Positions 41,461-49,440 of a DNA stretch of 64,000 bases are shown here, piece by piece. Origin of the DNA: Pumilibacter intestinalis (GTDB lineage: Bacteria > Bacillota > Clostridia > Christensenellales > Pumilibacteraceae); the NCBI RefSeq assembly GCF_943193005.1, contig NZ_CALPCH010000012.1:1-64000 (forward strand), written 5' to 3'. Position 1 is the first letter of the stretch; every line of letters starts with the position of its first letter. The position numbers and the translations under genes are program-made. The notes beneath the pieces were generated by a model. That model was not told the DNA's origin and ran no database searches. It saw nothing but the letters and a program-made list of their open reading frames with translations.

Positions 41461-43236
41461 ATGGGGTACTCGGATAATCCGCGCAAGGTGTTCGGTAAGG
41501 TGGAAATTATCTATGCCGACGAAGAACTGAGCCGCGATATAACGACCGAGGAGAGCGGCAATTCGGAAATAAGCCATCCGAAAGAAGTGTACCACTTACC
41601 GAGTGAGCCGACCGTCAAGGCTTGCACTATGGATGGAAACGCGACAATGGACGGTACGTTCCAAATGATGGACGACTCGGTGCTGTGCGGTTGGTGGAGC
41701 GGAAAACTCTCTGATGCGGACGGTGTGTTCGCCGACAAGCCGTTCATCGAACTAAAATTTACTAACCGACCTATCATCTATTGGAAAGTCATAGGGGATA
41801 GCAAACTAAACCAATATCCCGTGGACTTTGCTGTGGAGTACAAGCGAAACGGCAAAGTCGTAAGAACGGAAACGATAGAAGGCAATACGGAAATGGAGCG
41901 CGTATTAGAGCCGAGAATCGACGACATAACGTCGGTGCGGCTCACAATAGCCAAGTGGAGCGTTCCGAACGCCTGTGCCAAAATCTTGCGCTTTTACGAG
42001 CGATTGTACGAGATATACGAGGGCAATGCTTTGCAGTCGTTTGAGGTCGGCGAAGAACTGTGCTCGACCGAAGGAAACTACAATATCAACTCGGACACAA
42101 TGACGGTCAGCGTGTACAACGAAGGCCGTAAGTTCGATAAAGGCTATCTTCGGACGCTGATGTTGCTCGACCGAAAACTGTTGCCGAGCATAGGGGTGGA
42201 GAATAACGGCAAAGTGGAATACACGCCGCTCGGCACTTTCTATTCCGATGAGTGGCAAATAGACCAAGACAGCCAGTGGGTAAAGTGTAGCGCGACGGAT
42301 AGACTGATGCGCTTGCAAACCAAGATGTACGTCGGCTTTCCTTTGACCGACAACGCCTCGCTTTACGAGATCGCGGAAGACATACTGCAAAAGACGGGGC
42401 ATACCGCTGACGAGTATTACATCTCGCTGACGCTCAAAGATATAGTGGTAGACCTTGCGTTCTTGCCGAAAATAGAGGCGTGGGATGCGCTGCAAGACAT
42501 AGCCAACGCAGGGCTGTGCAAGGTGTTCGTGGATCGACAAAACCGTATTTGCATTACAGCCGAAATCGATGCGGCGGCGGTTAGCGCAATACCGATATAT
42601 CCCGGCAATATGTTCTCGCTTGTGTCTAATGCAACGCTGACCGACTTTGCCAACTGCATTCACGTCGAGTACAGCACGGTGTCCGTAACCGAAGACATCA
42701 TAGACGTGACCGACACGGAAATATGCTTGGACGCAGGACAGTCGGTTGACTTGGCGATAGACTACACGTCGGAGATTGCTTATCCGACGGTATCGACCGA
42801 AAACGCCGCCGTGCGCATAACGAACTTTGACAGCGGCACAAACTCTTGTACTTGCACGGTAACGAATACGAGTGCTACAACGCAAACGGCAGTCATTACC
42901 GTGTCGGGAAACGCAATAGAGATAAAGACAAACAAGATAACGAAACGCGACGAGAAAAGCATCGAGCTGTACGGAGCCGTCGAGTATTCGCACACGGGCA
43001 ACGAACTTGTGCAATCGCTCGAACAAGCGGAGTACATTGCGACGGTGCTACTGAACAAAATGCGAGCGGGTCAAGGCAGTATAACGACCGTGTGGCGCGG
43101 AAATCCCGAACTCGAAATAGGACTCGAATACGACTGCACCGACCGTTTCGGCGAAACGTCGCGGCTTGTTTGCGAGTACAATAAATTCAGCTATGACGGC
43201 GGGCTCAAACAGGAAACTCGCGGTCGCAAAAAATAA
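41461..43236 (+). CDS. Tail tip/baseplate protein
   Basis: A 591-aa protein. The first 170 residues are beta-rich (FTNRPIIYWKVIGDSKLNQYP). The part after GNALQSFEVGEELCSTEGNYNINSDTMTVSVYNEGRKF resembles tail tip proteins with a carbohydrate-binding-like start. A BACON/Ig-like segment may lie near residues 420-500. It should sit at the tip and hold the fibres encoded next. No enzyme motif is visible. Confidence 0.7.
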   Translation: MGYSDNPRKVFGKVEIIYADEELSRDITTEESGNSEISHPKEVYHLPSEPTVKACTMDGNATMDGTFQMMDDSVLCGWWSGKLSDADGVFADKPFIELKFTNRPIIYWKVIGDSKLNQYPVDFAVEYKRNGKVVRTETIEGNTEMERVLEPRIDDITSVRLTIAKWSVPNACAKILRFYERLYEIYEGNALQSFEVGEELCSTEGNYNINSDTMTVSVYNEGRKFDKGYLRTLMLLDRKLLPSIGVENNGKVEYTPLGTFYSDEWQIDQDSQWVKCSATDRLMRLQTKMYVGFPLTDNASLYEIAEDILQKTGHTADEYYISLTLKDIVVDLAFLPKIEAWDALQDIANAGLCKVFVDRQNRICITAEIDAAAVSAIPIYPGNMFSLVSNATLTDFANCIHVEYSTVSVTEDIIDVTDTEICLDAGQSVDLAIDYTSEIAYPTVSTENAAVRITNFDSGTNSCTCTVTNTSATTQTAVITVSGNAIEIKTNKITKRDEKSIELYGAVEYSHTGNELVQSLEQAEYIATVLLNKMRAGQGSITTVWRGNPELEIGLEYDCTDRFGETSRLVCEYNKFSYDGGLKQETRGRKK

Positions 43237-43245
43237 GGAGGCACT

Positions 43246-44091
43246 ATGGCGGAATGGCAAGAGCCGAAAACCGACTACACGGCAGAGGCGCAAGTAACGC
43301 CGAGCATCTTCAATACGCTCGGCGAAAACGAACGGTATTTGCAGGAAAAGAAAATAACGACCGAGCAAGTACAAGACGCATCTATTACGAGTACCCAATA
43401 CGGTACGCGGACGAACATAAGCGGCACGGAGGTGTTAAAGGTGTGCATAGGTAAGATACGGAAATGGTTTGCGGACTTAAAGGCTTTGGCTTTCAAGTCT
43501 ACGGTGGGAACGTCGGATATCGACAACTACGCAGTAACATCTTCGAAACTTGGCACGAACTCCGTGACCACGGCAAAGATAAACGCAAACGCTGTGACCG
43601 ATGCCAAGATAAACTCGGTATCGGCAAGTAAGGTAACGGGGTTACACAAAGTGGCTACGAGCGGAGATTATAACGACCTCAAAAACAAGCCGAATATCGG
43701 CGGCGGATCGGGAACGGTCGTGTTTAACGGGAATGCCAATCACTTTGATTATGACCTCGGTTTCGTTATTAAAGGTGGGTATAGATACGCAGTGGAATTA
43801 AATTATGCCGTCGGCGAGGGTATTGCGATAGGTGAGGGGAGTGACGCCACGCTGCGCGTTCTCATACCGGGCGATTGCTACGCCGCCGACCGAATGACAA
43901 ACATCAGCATTATTTGCCTTACCACGGGTTACGATGGAACAGCGGTCTATCACGGCGGCGGTAGTATTTATACCGAGGGCGATGCGACCATTGAGGGCGG
44001 AGGTTTGGATAGGGATGCGGGGTACATTGAAATAAGCGGACATAGTTGCCCTGCAATAAAGCGCGTCATAGAACTCGGAAAAGCGTACTGA
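43246..44091 (+). CDS. Tail fibre protein, first of two paralogues
   Basis: A 281-aa protein. Residues 1-40 (MAEWQEPKTDYTAEAQVTP, then IFNTLGENERYLQE) match the start of the next gene almost word for word. Then come repeats around TSSKLGTNSVTTAKINANAV and the common fibre motif GLHKVATSGDYNDLKNKPN. The C-terminal 120 residues differ fully from the paralogue and are probably the receptor-binding or carbohydrate-binding end. Confidence 0.8.
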   Translation: MAEWQEPKTDYTAEAQVTPSIFNTLGENERYLQEKKITTEQVQDASITSTQYGTRTNISGTEVLKVCIGKIRKWFADLKALAFKSTVGTSDIDNYAVTSSKLGTNSVTTAKINANAVTDAKINSVSASKVTGLHKVATSGDYNDLKNKPNIGGGSGTVVFNGNANHFDYDLGFVIKGGYRYAVELNYAVGEGIAIGEGSDATLRVLIPGDCYAADRMTNISIICLTTGYDGTAVYHGGGSIYTEGDATIEGGGLDRDAGYIEISGHSCPAIKRVIELGKAY

Positions 44092-44102
44092 GAGGAGGCA
44101 AC

Positions 44103-45020
44103 ATGGCTGAATGGAAAACACCGCGAAATGATTATACCGCAGGAAGTCAAGTTACGCCAGATATTTTTAATACGCTCGGCGAAAACGAACGATATTTGCA
44201 AGAAGTCAAAATCGTTATTGACCAAGTGCAAGATGCGTTTATAAAAAGCACCGAGGCGCAAGTGAGAGATAACATTACGGCTATCGAAAGCATAAAGGAC
44301 GGATTCGGAAAGGTGCGAAAGTGGTTTTCGGATTTGCGTACTCTTGCATTTAAGAGTACCGTTGCCACGGCGGATATTAACGCATTAGCCGTGACATCGG
44401 CAAAAATAGCATCGAATGCGGTAACGGTATCAAAGATAGCAGCAAATGCAGTGGAAACAACGAAAATAAAAGACCTTGCCGTAACTACTATAAAAATAGC
44501 GAACGGAGCGGTTACCGATGTAAAAATAGACTCGGTGTCAGCAAGCAAAATAACGGGGCTCCATAAGGTGGCAACGAGCGGGAGTTACAACGACCTTGCA
44601 GATAAGCCGAGCGTTCCCGATTCGGTGTCCGTTGTGGATAACCTTTCTTCTACAAGTCGAACTGCGGCATTGTCCGCATATCAAGGGAAAGTGCTGAATG
44701 ATAAAATTGCCGACTTGGGTTTTAGAACGGGTAGTATTAGCGGTGTCTCTAATGCTACCCTCATACGGCAAGGCAAACTCGTAATAGGTTATGTGACTGC
44801 AAGCAATAAGACATCGAAACTTTTTACTTTGCCCGAAGGCTTTCGACCCAAAACCGAAGTGAGTGGCGTATATGGAACACAGTCATACAACTCTGGTACG
44901 AGATTATATGTGGACGTGCGTACCACTGTTACCTTTAAGACCAATGGCGATGTCACATCATCGACCAATGGTAACCTAAGCCAAAATCTAAATATCCTTT
45001 TCGGTTTCGAGGCATCATAG
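44103..45020 (+). CDS. Tail fibre protein, second paralogue
   Basis: A 305-aa paralogue of the previous protein. It shares the N-terminal attachment region (MAEWKTPRNDYTAGSQVTP) and the GLHKVATSGSYNDLADKPS motif. Its middle has more repeats of the kind TSAKIASNAVTVSKIAANAV, about seven units. The C-terminal end (LPEGFRPKTEVSGVYGTQS) resembles a fibre tip with a different binding surface. ATG 44103 follows GAGGAGG; upstream in-frame codons overlap the first fibre gene. Confidence 0.8.
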   Translation: MAEWKTPRNDYTAGSQVTPDIFNTLGENERYLQEVKIVIDQVQDAFIKSTEAQVRDNITAIESIKDGFGKVRKWFSDLRTLAFKSTVATADINALAVTSAKIASNAVTVSKIAANAVETTKIKDLAVTTIKIANGAVTDVKIDSVSASKITGLHKVATSGSYNDLADKPSVPDSVSVVDNLSSTSRTAALSAYQGKVLNDKIADLGFRTGSISGVSNATLIRQGKLVIGYVTASNKTSKLFTLPEGFRPKTEVSGVYGTQSYNSGTRLYVDVRTTVTFKTNGDVTSSTNGNLSQNLNILFGFEAS

Positions 45021-45028
45021 GAGGTTTT

Positions 45029-45361
45029 ATGGCAAGACAAATACTCACGCAGGGCGAGGCATTCAGCATCGCCTTTTTTCATATCAAAATACCCATCGAG
45101 GGAGAGAGCGATTGGCGAATCCGCGATTCGGATAAACTGACATTTTCGATAGCGCGGAGAAACCGTTCGCCTGACATAGAAAAGACATTTCCCGATGGCA
45201 TCGAGCGGTCGGGCGATTCGTTCTTTGTGTTTTTAACCGCCGAAGAAACCGCACGACTTCCGTGTCTGTTATATCGGATGCAACTCACGATAGACTTCGG
45301 CGGCAAGGGCAAAGACGTGTACACGCTTGCGGATAAAGAATTGGAGGTGGTGGCAAGATGA
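45029..45361 (+). CDS. Small tail/baseplate protein of unknown function
   Basis: A 110-aa protein (MARQILTQGEAFSIAFFHIKIP...). It is beta-rich with no named domain. It lies between fibre genes with AGGAGG upstream and overlaps the next gene by 4 bp, so it is probably a fibre-associated structural protein. Confidence 0.6.
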   Translation: MARQILTQGEAFSIAFFHIKIPIEGESDWRIRDSDKLTFSIARRNRSPDIEKTFPDGIERSGDSFFVFLTAEETARLPCLLYRMQLTIDFGGKGKDVYTLADKELEVVAR

Positions 45362-45678
45362 GCGAACAAAATTGCAACTGCGAGAATTGCGTACACATCG
45401 AGCAGTTCAAAGCAATAACGCGATCCTACGAAGGGACGGAAAACGATGTTGCGGAAACGGTGGTAGACAACGACCTGCGAACGGTCGAGGTTAAACTCAA
45501 ACCGCAACAATACGCAAGCAAGTACGCATTTCCCAATCGCGGGGATAAAGCCGTTGTGTACATGGACACGGCGGAAAACAGGGCATACCGATGGGATGAG
45601 ATTACGGGAACGTACATTTGCATCGGTGCGGATTACAGTCAAATCAAAATCATAAACGGAGGTAATGCAAATGGCTAA
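45358..45678 (+). CDS. Small tail-associated protein with a Cys cluster
   Basis: A 106-aa protein. The N-terminus has CNCENCVHIEQ, a Cys cluster that might bind metal. The rest (YASKYAFPNRGDKAVVYMDTAENRAYRWDEITGTY) resembles a short adhesin or fibre accessory domain. It overlaps the previous gene by 4 bp and the next fibre gene by 8. Confidence 0.6.
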   Translation: MSEQNCNCENCVHIEQFKAITRSYEGTENDVAETVVDNDLRTVEVKLKPQQYASKYAFPNRGDKAVVYMDTAENRAYRWDEITGTYICIGADYSQIKIINGGNANG

Positions 45679-46735
45679 CGAAGCAACGGAAAGGGTATTG
45701 GAGAGCAGAATACAACTGCGCAACGATACGGCGGAGAATTGGGCGGCGGCGAATCCCGTTCTCTTAAAAGGCGAGCTCGGCATCGAACTCGATACGCGCA
45801 AGATAAAGGTAGGCGACGGCACGACGAATTGGCAATCGCTCAAATACCTTACGGACGATATCGTGCTGTCCGAAACCGATCCGACCGACACCGACTCGCA
45901 ATACGACTTGGGCGAACTGTGGCTCAACCAAGCGGAAGGCAAGGTGTATATTCTTCTCGCCAAAACCGAAAAGGCGGCGGTGTGGACGCGTATAGCCACG
46001 GCGGACGAACTCGCGGTGGTGGCGGAGGCGCAAGTCGCGCAAAAACTCAAAACGCCGCACAAAATCGAGATAACCGGGGATGCCGACGGCTCGGCGAATT
46101 TTGACGGTAGCGAGGATGCGCTCATAGAACTCGTGCTGAAGAACAGCGGCGCGACCGAAGGCACGTTTACCAAGTTCACGGTCAACGAAAAAGGCTTGGT
46201 GGTAAAGAGCGAACTGCTCACGGCGGACGATATTCCGCAGCTCACGCTTGCCAAGATAGCCGACGCGGGGACGGCGGCGGCAAGGGATGTCGGCACGAAG
46301 GCGGGCAACCTCATCGAGTTGAACGCAAAGGGCAAGATAGATAAGAAATATCTGCCCGCGATTGCCATAACGGAGCCGTTCGCGGTGTCGAGCGAAGAAG
46401 AAATGCTCGCGCTCACCGCGCAAAAAGGCGACGTTGCGATTCGCTCGGACGAGAGCAGAACGTATATCCTTAAAGAAGCGCCGCCCTCGGTCAAAGAGAA
46501 TTGGCTCGAACTGCAAACGCCCGATTGTAAGATACATTCGGTCAACGGTCAAATCGGCGCAGTCGTGTTGACAACGGCGGACATTGAAGAGTCGGGCAAT
46601 CTTTATTATACCGAGGACCGCGCAAAGAGTTCGTTTGCGGAAAACTTCGGACAAACGAGTTCGGCGGATCTTACCGACGGCGAAACCATACTCCACGCGA
46701 CCGACACCATCATACTCAACGGCGGCAACGCATAG
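45671..46735 (+). CDS. Tail fibre with tropism-determinant N-terminal domain
   Basis: A 354-aa fibre. Residues about 15-55 (LRNDTAENWAAANPVLLKGE, then TRKIKVGDGTTNWQSLKYL) match the N-terminal domain of major tropism determinant proteins, which anchors receptor-binding proteins. Later parts contain the fibre phrases KKYLPAIAI and VNGQIGAVVLTTADIEESGN. The ATG at 45671 has GGAGGT 7 nt before it, while ATG 45665 is too close. Confidence 0.8.
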   Translation: MANEATERVLESRIQLRNDTAENWAAANPVLLKGELGIELDTRKIKVGDGTTNWQSLKYLTDDIVLSETDPTDTDSQYDLGELWLNQAEGKVYILLAKTEKAAVWTRIATADELAVVAEAQVAQKLKTPHKIEITGDADGSANFDGSEDALIELVLKNSGATEGTFTKFTVNEKGLVVKSELLTADDIPQLTLAKIADAGTAAARDVGTKAGNLIELNAKGKIDKKYLPAIAITEPFAVSSEEEMLALTAQKGDVAIRSDESRTYILKEAPPSVKENWLELQTPDCKIHSVNGQIGAVVLTTADIEESGNLYYTEDRAKSSFAENFGQTSSADLTDGETILHATDTIILNGGNA

Positions 46736-46745
46736 GGCGGCGGCT

Positions 46746-47075
46746 ATGGCGGAAAAAGAAGTACAAGTCAAACTCCGCCTCCGCTCGGACAGCGCGGCGA
46801 ATTGGCTTAAAGCCAATCCCGTGCTGCTTGCCGGGGAGATTGGAATCGAAACGGATACAGGCAAGATGAAGGTCGGGAACGGTCAAGCAAAATGGCGTGT
46901 TTTGCCGTACCTCATAACGGGTATGACGCAGGCGGAAATCCTCGACTGCTTTTGTCCCGTCGGCTCGGTAAAAGTCACGGCAACGAATGCCAATCCCGAA
47001 GGCTATGTGGGCGGTGTGTGGGAAAGAATACAAACGGACGGCTCTGCGCTCTATTATTGGGAACGCAAGGCATAG
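46746..47075 (+). CDS. Short fibre-like protein with the same N-terminal domain
   Basis: A 109-aa protein. Residues 8-55 (VKLRLRSDSAANWLKANPVL, then IGIETDTGKMKVGNGQAKW) repeat the domain of the preceding fibre. The last 45 residues (PVGSVKVTATNANPEGYVGG, then WERIQ) match the end of many fibre and baseplate proteins. The protein looks like two ends of a fibre joined without the middle, either a natural short fibre or a deletion product. Confidence 0.7.
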   Translation: MAEKEVQVKLRLRSDSAANWLKANPVLLAGEIGIETDTGKMKVGNGQAKWRVLPYLITGMTQAEILDCFCPVGSVKVTATNANPEGYVGGVWERIQTDGSALYYWERKA

Positions 47076-47083
47076 GAGGCAAA

Positions 47084-47380
47084 ATGGCGGCGATAATCAT
47101 CAGCATCGCGTCGAGCATCATCAGCGGAATGGTGCTCTTTTTCTTGCAAAGGTTTTTCAAAAAGAAAGCCAAAAAGGACGAAGAACGTGACGCGGCAAAG
47201 GCAAAAGAAAATATCCTTATACTTAAAAGCATCGACGCTGTCGGCAAATTGACGTATGCGAACGCAATCGCCATACGCGACGGAAAGACCAACGGCGAGA
47301 TGCACGAAGCAATGGAAAGTTACAACGAATCCAAAGAGGAAATGTACGAATACCTCTTGGAACAAAATTCTCATAAATAA
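47084..47380 (+). CDS. Small membrane protein of the lysis region
   Basis: A 98-aa protein with one N-terminal membrane helix (residues 2-22, AAIIISIASSIISGMVLFFL) and a long charged helix rich in Lys and Glu. Its place before the holin suggests a holin partner or spanin-like protein. ATG 47084 follows AGGAGG; the earlier in-frame codons overlap the short fibre gene. Confidence 0.6.
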   Translation: MAAIIISIASSIISGMVLFFLQRFFKKKAKKDEERDAAKAKENILILKSIDAVGKLTYANAIAIRDGKTNGEMHEAMESYNESKEEMYEYLLEQNSHK

Positions 47381-47391
47381 AGGAGGACATA

Positions 47392-47697
47392 ATGGAACAG
47401 TATCTCGAACTCATCAGCGTACCCGTGATAGCGGCAATCGTCTATTGGGTAATAAACCTTATTAAATACGCGACCAAGCAAAACGAAAAATTCATGCGCT
47501 TTATTCCGCTCGTGGCGGCGGCACTCGGCGCAGCGCTCGGCGTCGTGGCGTACTTTGCCGTGCCGAGTATCGTCCCGGCAGAGAACGTGTTTGTGGCAAT
47601 TCTCATCGGCATTGCAAGCGGTTTGACTGCGACGGGAACAAACCAGATCATCAAGCAACTCGGTAAGAAGGATGACGGCAATGGCGATAAACAATGA
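47392..47697 (+). CDS. Holin
   Basis: A 101-aa protein with membrane helices at about residues 8-27, 38-58 and 66-84, short loops and a charged tail (IIKQLGKKDDGNGDKQ). It fits the Hol44-type (phage_holin_5) family. Holins open the membrane for lysis at the end of the cycle. AGGAGG lies upstream. No endolysin gene follows, which is unusual. Confidence 0.8.
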   Translation: MEQYLELISVPVIAAIVYWVINLIKYATKQNEKFMRFIPLVAAALGAALGVVAYFAVPSIVPAENVFVAILIGIASGLTATGTNQIIKQLGKKDDGNGDKQ

Positions 47698-47809
47698 TTT
47701 TGCAAAGGCGTATGCCGACGCGATAATCGAGCGGTTATGGATAAAAGGGCTCATAACCGAGGAAGAGCGCGACAGGCTATACGAAAAGAATCCGTATAAA
47801 AATCTTTGA
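47681..47809 (+). CDS. Small 42-aa protein between holin and recombinase
   Basis: ATG 47681 opens 42 codons: MAINNDFAKAYADAIIERLW, then IKGLITEEERDRLYEKNPYK. AAGGATGACGG precedes it and it overlaps the holin gene by 17 bp. Short SHOCT-like peptides with IIERLW-KGLITEEER recur next to large serine recombinases in Clostridia phages. The function may be structural or accessory to recombination; neither is shown. Confidence 0.6.
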   Translation: MAINNDFAKAYADAIIERLWIKGLITEEERDRLYEKNPYKNL

Positions 47810-47822
47810 GTTTTGGCAATTT

Positions 47823-47856
47823 TTCGCTGGACTTGTCAAAGTGAGCACGGTATGAT
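47823..47856 (+). promoter_or_regulatory. Phage repeat promoter, copy f
   Basis: TTCGCTGGACT (47823-47833), 17 bp ending in ACGG, TATGAT (47851-47856). The upstream part is shortened to CTTTGAGTTTTGGC. It faces the recombinase genes, but a strong hairpin begins within the promoter's -10 end. Confidence 0.7.
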
Positions 47857-47891
47857 TTGTCCTGCCCACGACGGGTAGGACAAATTTTTTT
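47855..47891 (+). terminator. Strong terminator or attenuator at the start of the recombinase transcript
   Basis: A 13-bp stem with one G-T/A-type mismatch (47855-47867 and 47873-47885), ACGAC loop, followed by seven T. It lies right at the predicted start of transcription of promoter copy f, about 55 bp before the recombinase start. It may end late transcripts from the holin side, or attenuate recombinase expression. Confidence 0.75.
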
Positions 47892-47943
47892 ACCCTACAT
47901 TCAAATCCATAACGGCAACATAGTGTAGCGGAAAGGAGGCAAT

Positions 47944-49440
47944 ATGGCAAAACAAAGGGCGGTGGCATACATCCGAGTATCCACGAAAAGCGATGCGCAG
48001 TCGCACAGTTTTGAGTATCAATTAGAATATTGGCGAAATACGATTACTCAAAACACCGAGTGCGAGTACATGGGCGTTTATGCCGACAAGGGCATAAGCG
48101 GTCGGGCATTGGCAAAAAGACCGCAACTGCTGAAACTCCTCACCGACGCAAGGCAACATAAATTCGATGTTGTTTATACGAAGTCGGTATCGAGATTCGG
48201 GAGAAACACCGAGGAACTTCTCGAAACGGTAAGAGAGCTACGAGAACTCGGCGTAAAGGTGGTATTCGAGAAAGAGCAAATCGATTCGTTCAATCCTGCG
48301 GCGGAAACCTATTTGACGATAGCGGCGTCAATAGCCGAAAACGATTTGCAAATCTATTCGGACAATATGCGATGGTCAATCCGCAACCGATTCAAAAATG
48401 GTTGGTTTAGCGTCGGACACGGAATATTTGGATACCGAACGAATAAGGACACCGACGAATTGGAAATCGAGCCAAGCGAAGCGGAAACAGTACGGCGAAT
48501 GTTCGACTTATACTTGGAGGGGTACGGCACGATAGCAATCGGATTGATACTCGAAAAGGAAAACCGTCCGAACTCATTCGGCAAAGTGAAATGGAATCGG
48601 GGCGCGATTCTTTATATGCTTACGAACGAAAAGTATAAAGGCTGCGCACTATCGCAAAAGTATGTGCAGTCTCAAGGCGTGTGTCGCCTCAACAAAAACG
48701 AAGCGCCCAAATACTATATCGAAAACACGCATCCGCCGATTATATCGCCCGAACAATTTGACAAAGTTCAAGCGGAATTGGAAAAGCGCGGCAAAAGTCA
48801 TAAAGGTAAAGGCAAACCGATTTATGCCTTTACTACGAAAATAGTATGCGGACAATGCGGACACGGTTATGTCCATAAAATAAACAGTAGCGGAAAGCCG
48901 TGGGCAAATCCAATATGGATATGCAGTCATCAAAATTTCTTCGGCACGAAAAACTGTAACAATCGCCGAATAAAGGATAGCGTACTGAAAGAAAAATTCG
49001 TAGAGTGTTTCAATGAGTTTATAGCCAATAAGACGGAAAGCGATGAAGCCATCGAACTGCGACAGCGGTTGGCTTCGCTAATAGAGTCCGAAAATGAATT
49101 AAACCTATTGAGAATCAATCGAATGATCGATGGGGCGGCATTCGCTGTCGAGAGCGCATCGCTTCGCAAGGAAATTACGGCGGTAACGATGCAAATCGCG
49201 GCAAAGGAAATGCGCGGTATAGACAAGGCGGACTTTACGCAAATAACCGAATACGATGACGATAAGGTAGAGAAGTTCGTCGAAAGGGTTACGATTAACA
49301 ACAACGTCGTAACCTTTACTTTTATCAACGGAGCGGAAATCAGTAGGGAGTACACAAACGGACCGTCGGGCAATCAAAAGGGTTGGCGAGATAAACAGCG
49401 CGAACGCTTGGAAAAAGAAAACAAAACGGAGGTGCAATAA
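47944..49440 (+). CDS. Large serine recombinase 1
   Basis: A 498-aa site-specific recombinase. The resolvase domain has the catalytic Ser in AYIRVSTKSDAQ near residue 10 and KSVSRFGRNTEELLETVREL near 75. A recombinase domain follows (YIENTHPPIISPEQFDKVQAEL), with a zinc ribbon (CGQCGHGYVHK, then WICSHQN) and a C-terminal coiled coil. Such proteins insert and excise phages. AAAGGAGG lies upstream. It ends on the start of the second recombinase (TAATG), so both are made together. Confidence 0.95.
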   Translation: MAKQRAVAYIRVSTKSDAQSHSFEYQLEYWRNTITQNTECEYMGVYADKGISGRALAKRPQLLKLLTDARQHKFDVVYTKSVSRFGRNTEELLETVRELRELGVKVVFEKEQIDSFNPAAETYLTIAASIAENDLQIYSDNMRWSIRNRFKNGWFSVGHGIFGYRTNKDTDELEIEPSEAETVRRMFDLYLEGYGTIAIGLILEKENRPNSFGKVKWNRGAILYMLTNEKYKGCALSQKYVQSQGVCRLNKNEAPKYYIENTHPPIISPEQFDKVQAELEKRGKSHKGKGKPIYAFTTKIVCGQCGHGYVHKINSSGKPWANPIWICSHQNFFGTKNCNNRRIKDSVLKEKFVECFNEFIANKTESDEAIELRQRLASLIESENELNLLRINRMIDGAAFAVESASLRKEITAVTMQIAAKEMRGIDKADFTQITEYDDDKVEKFVERVTINNNVVTFTFINGAEISREYTNGPSGNQKGWRDKQRERLEKENKTEVQ

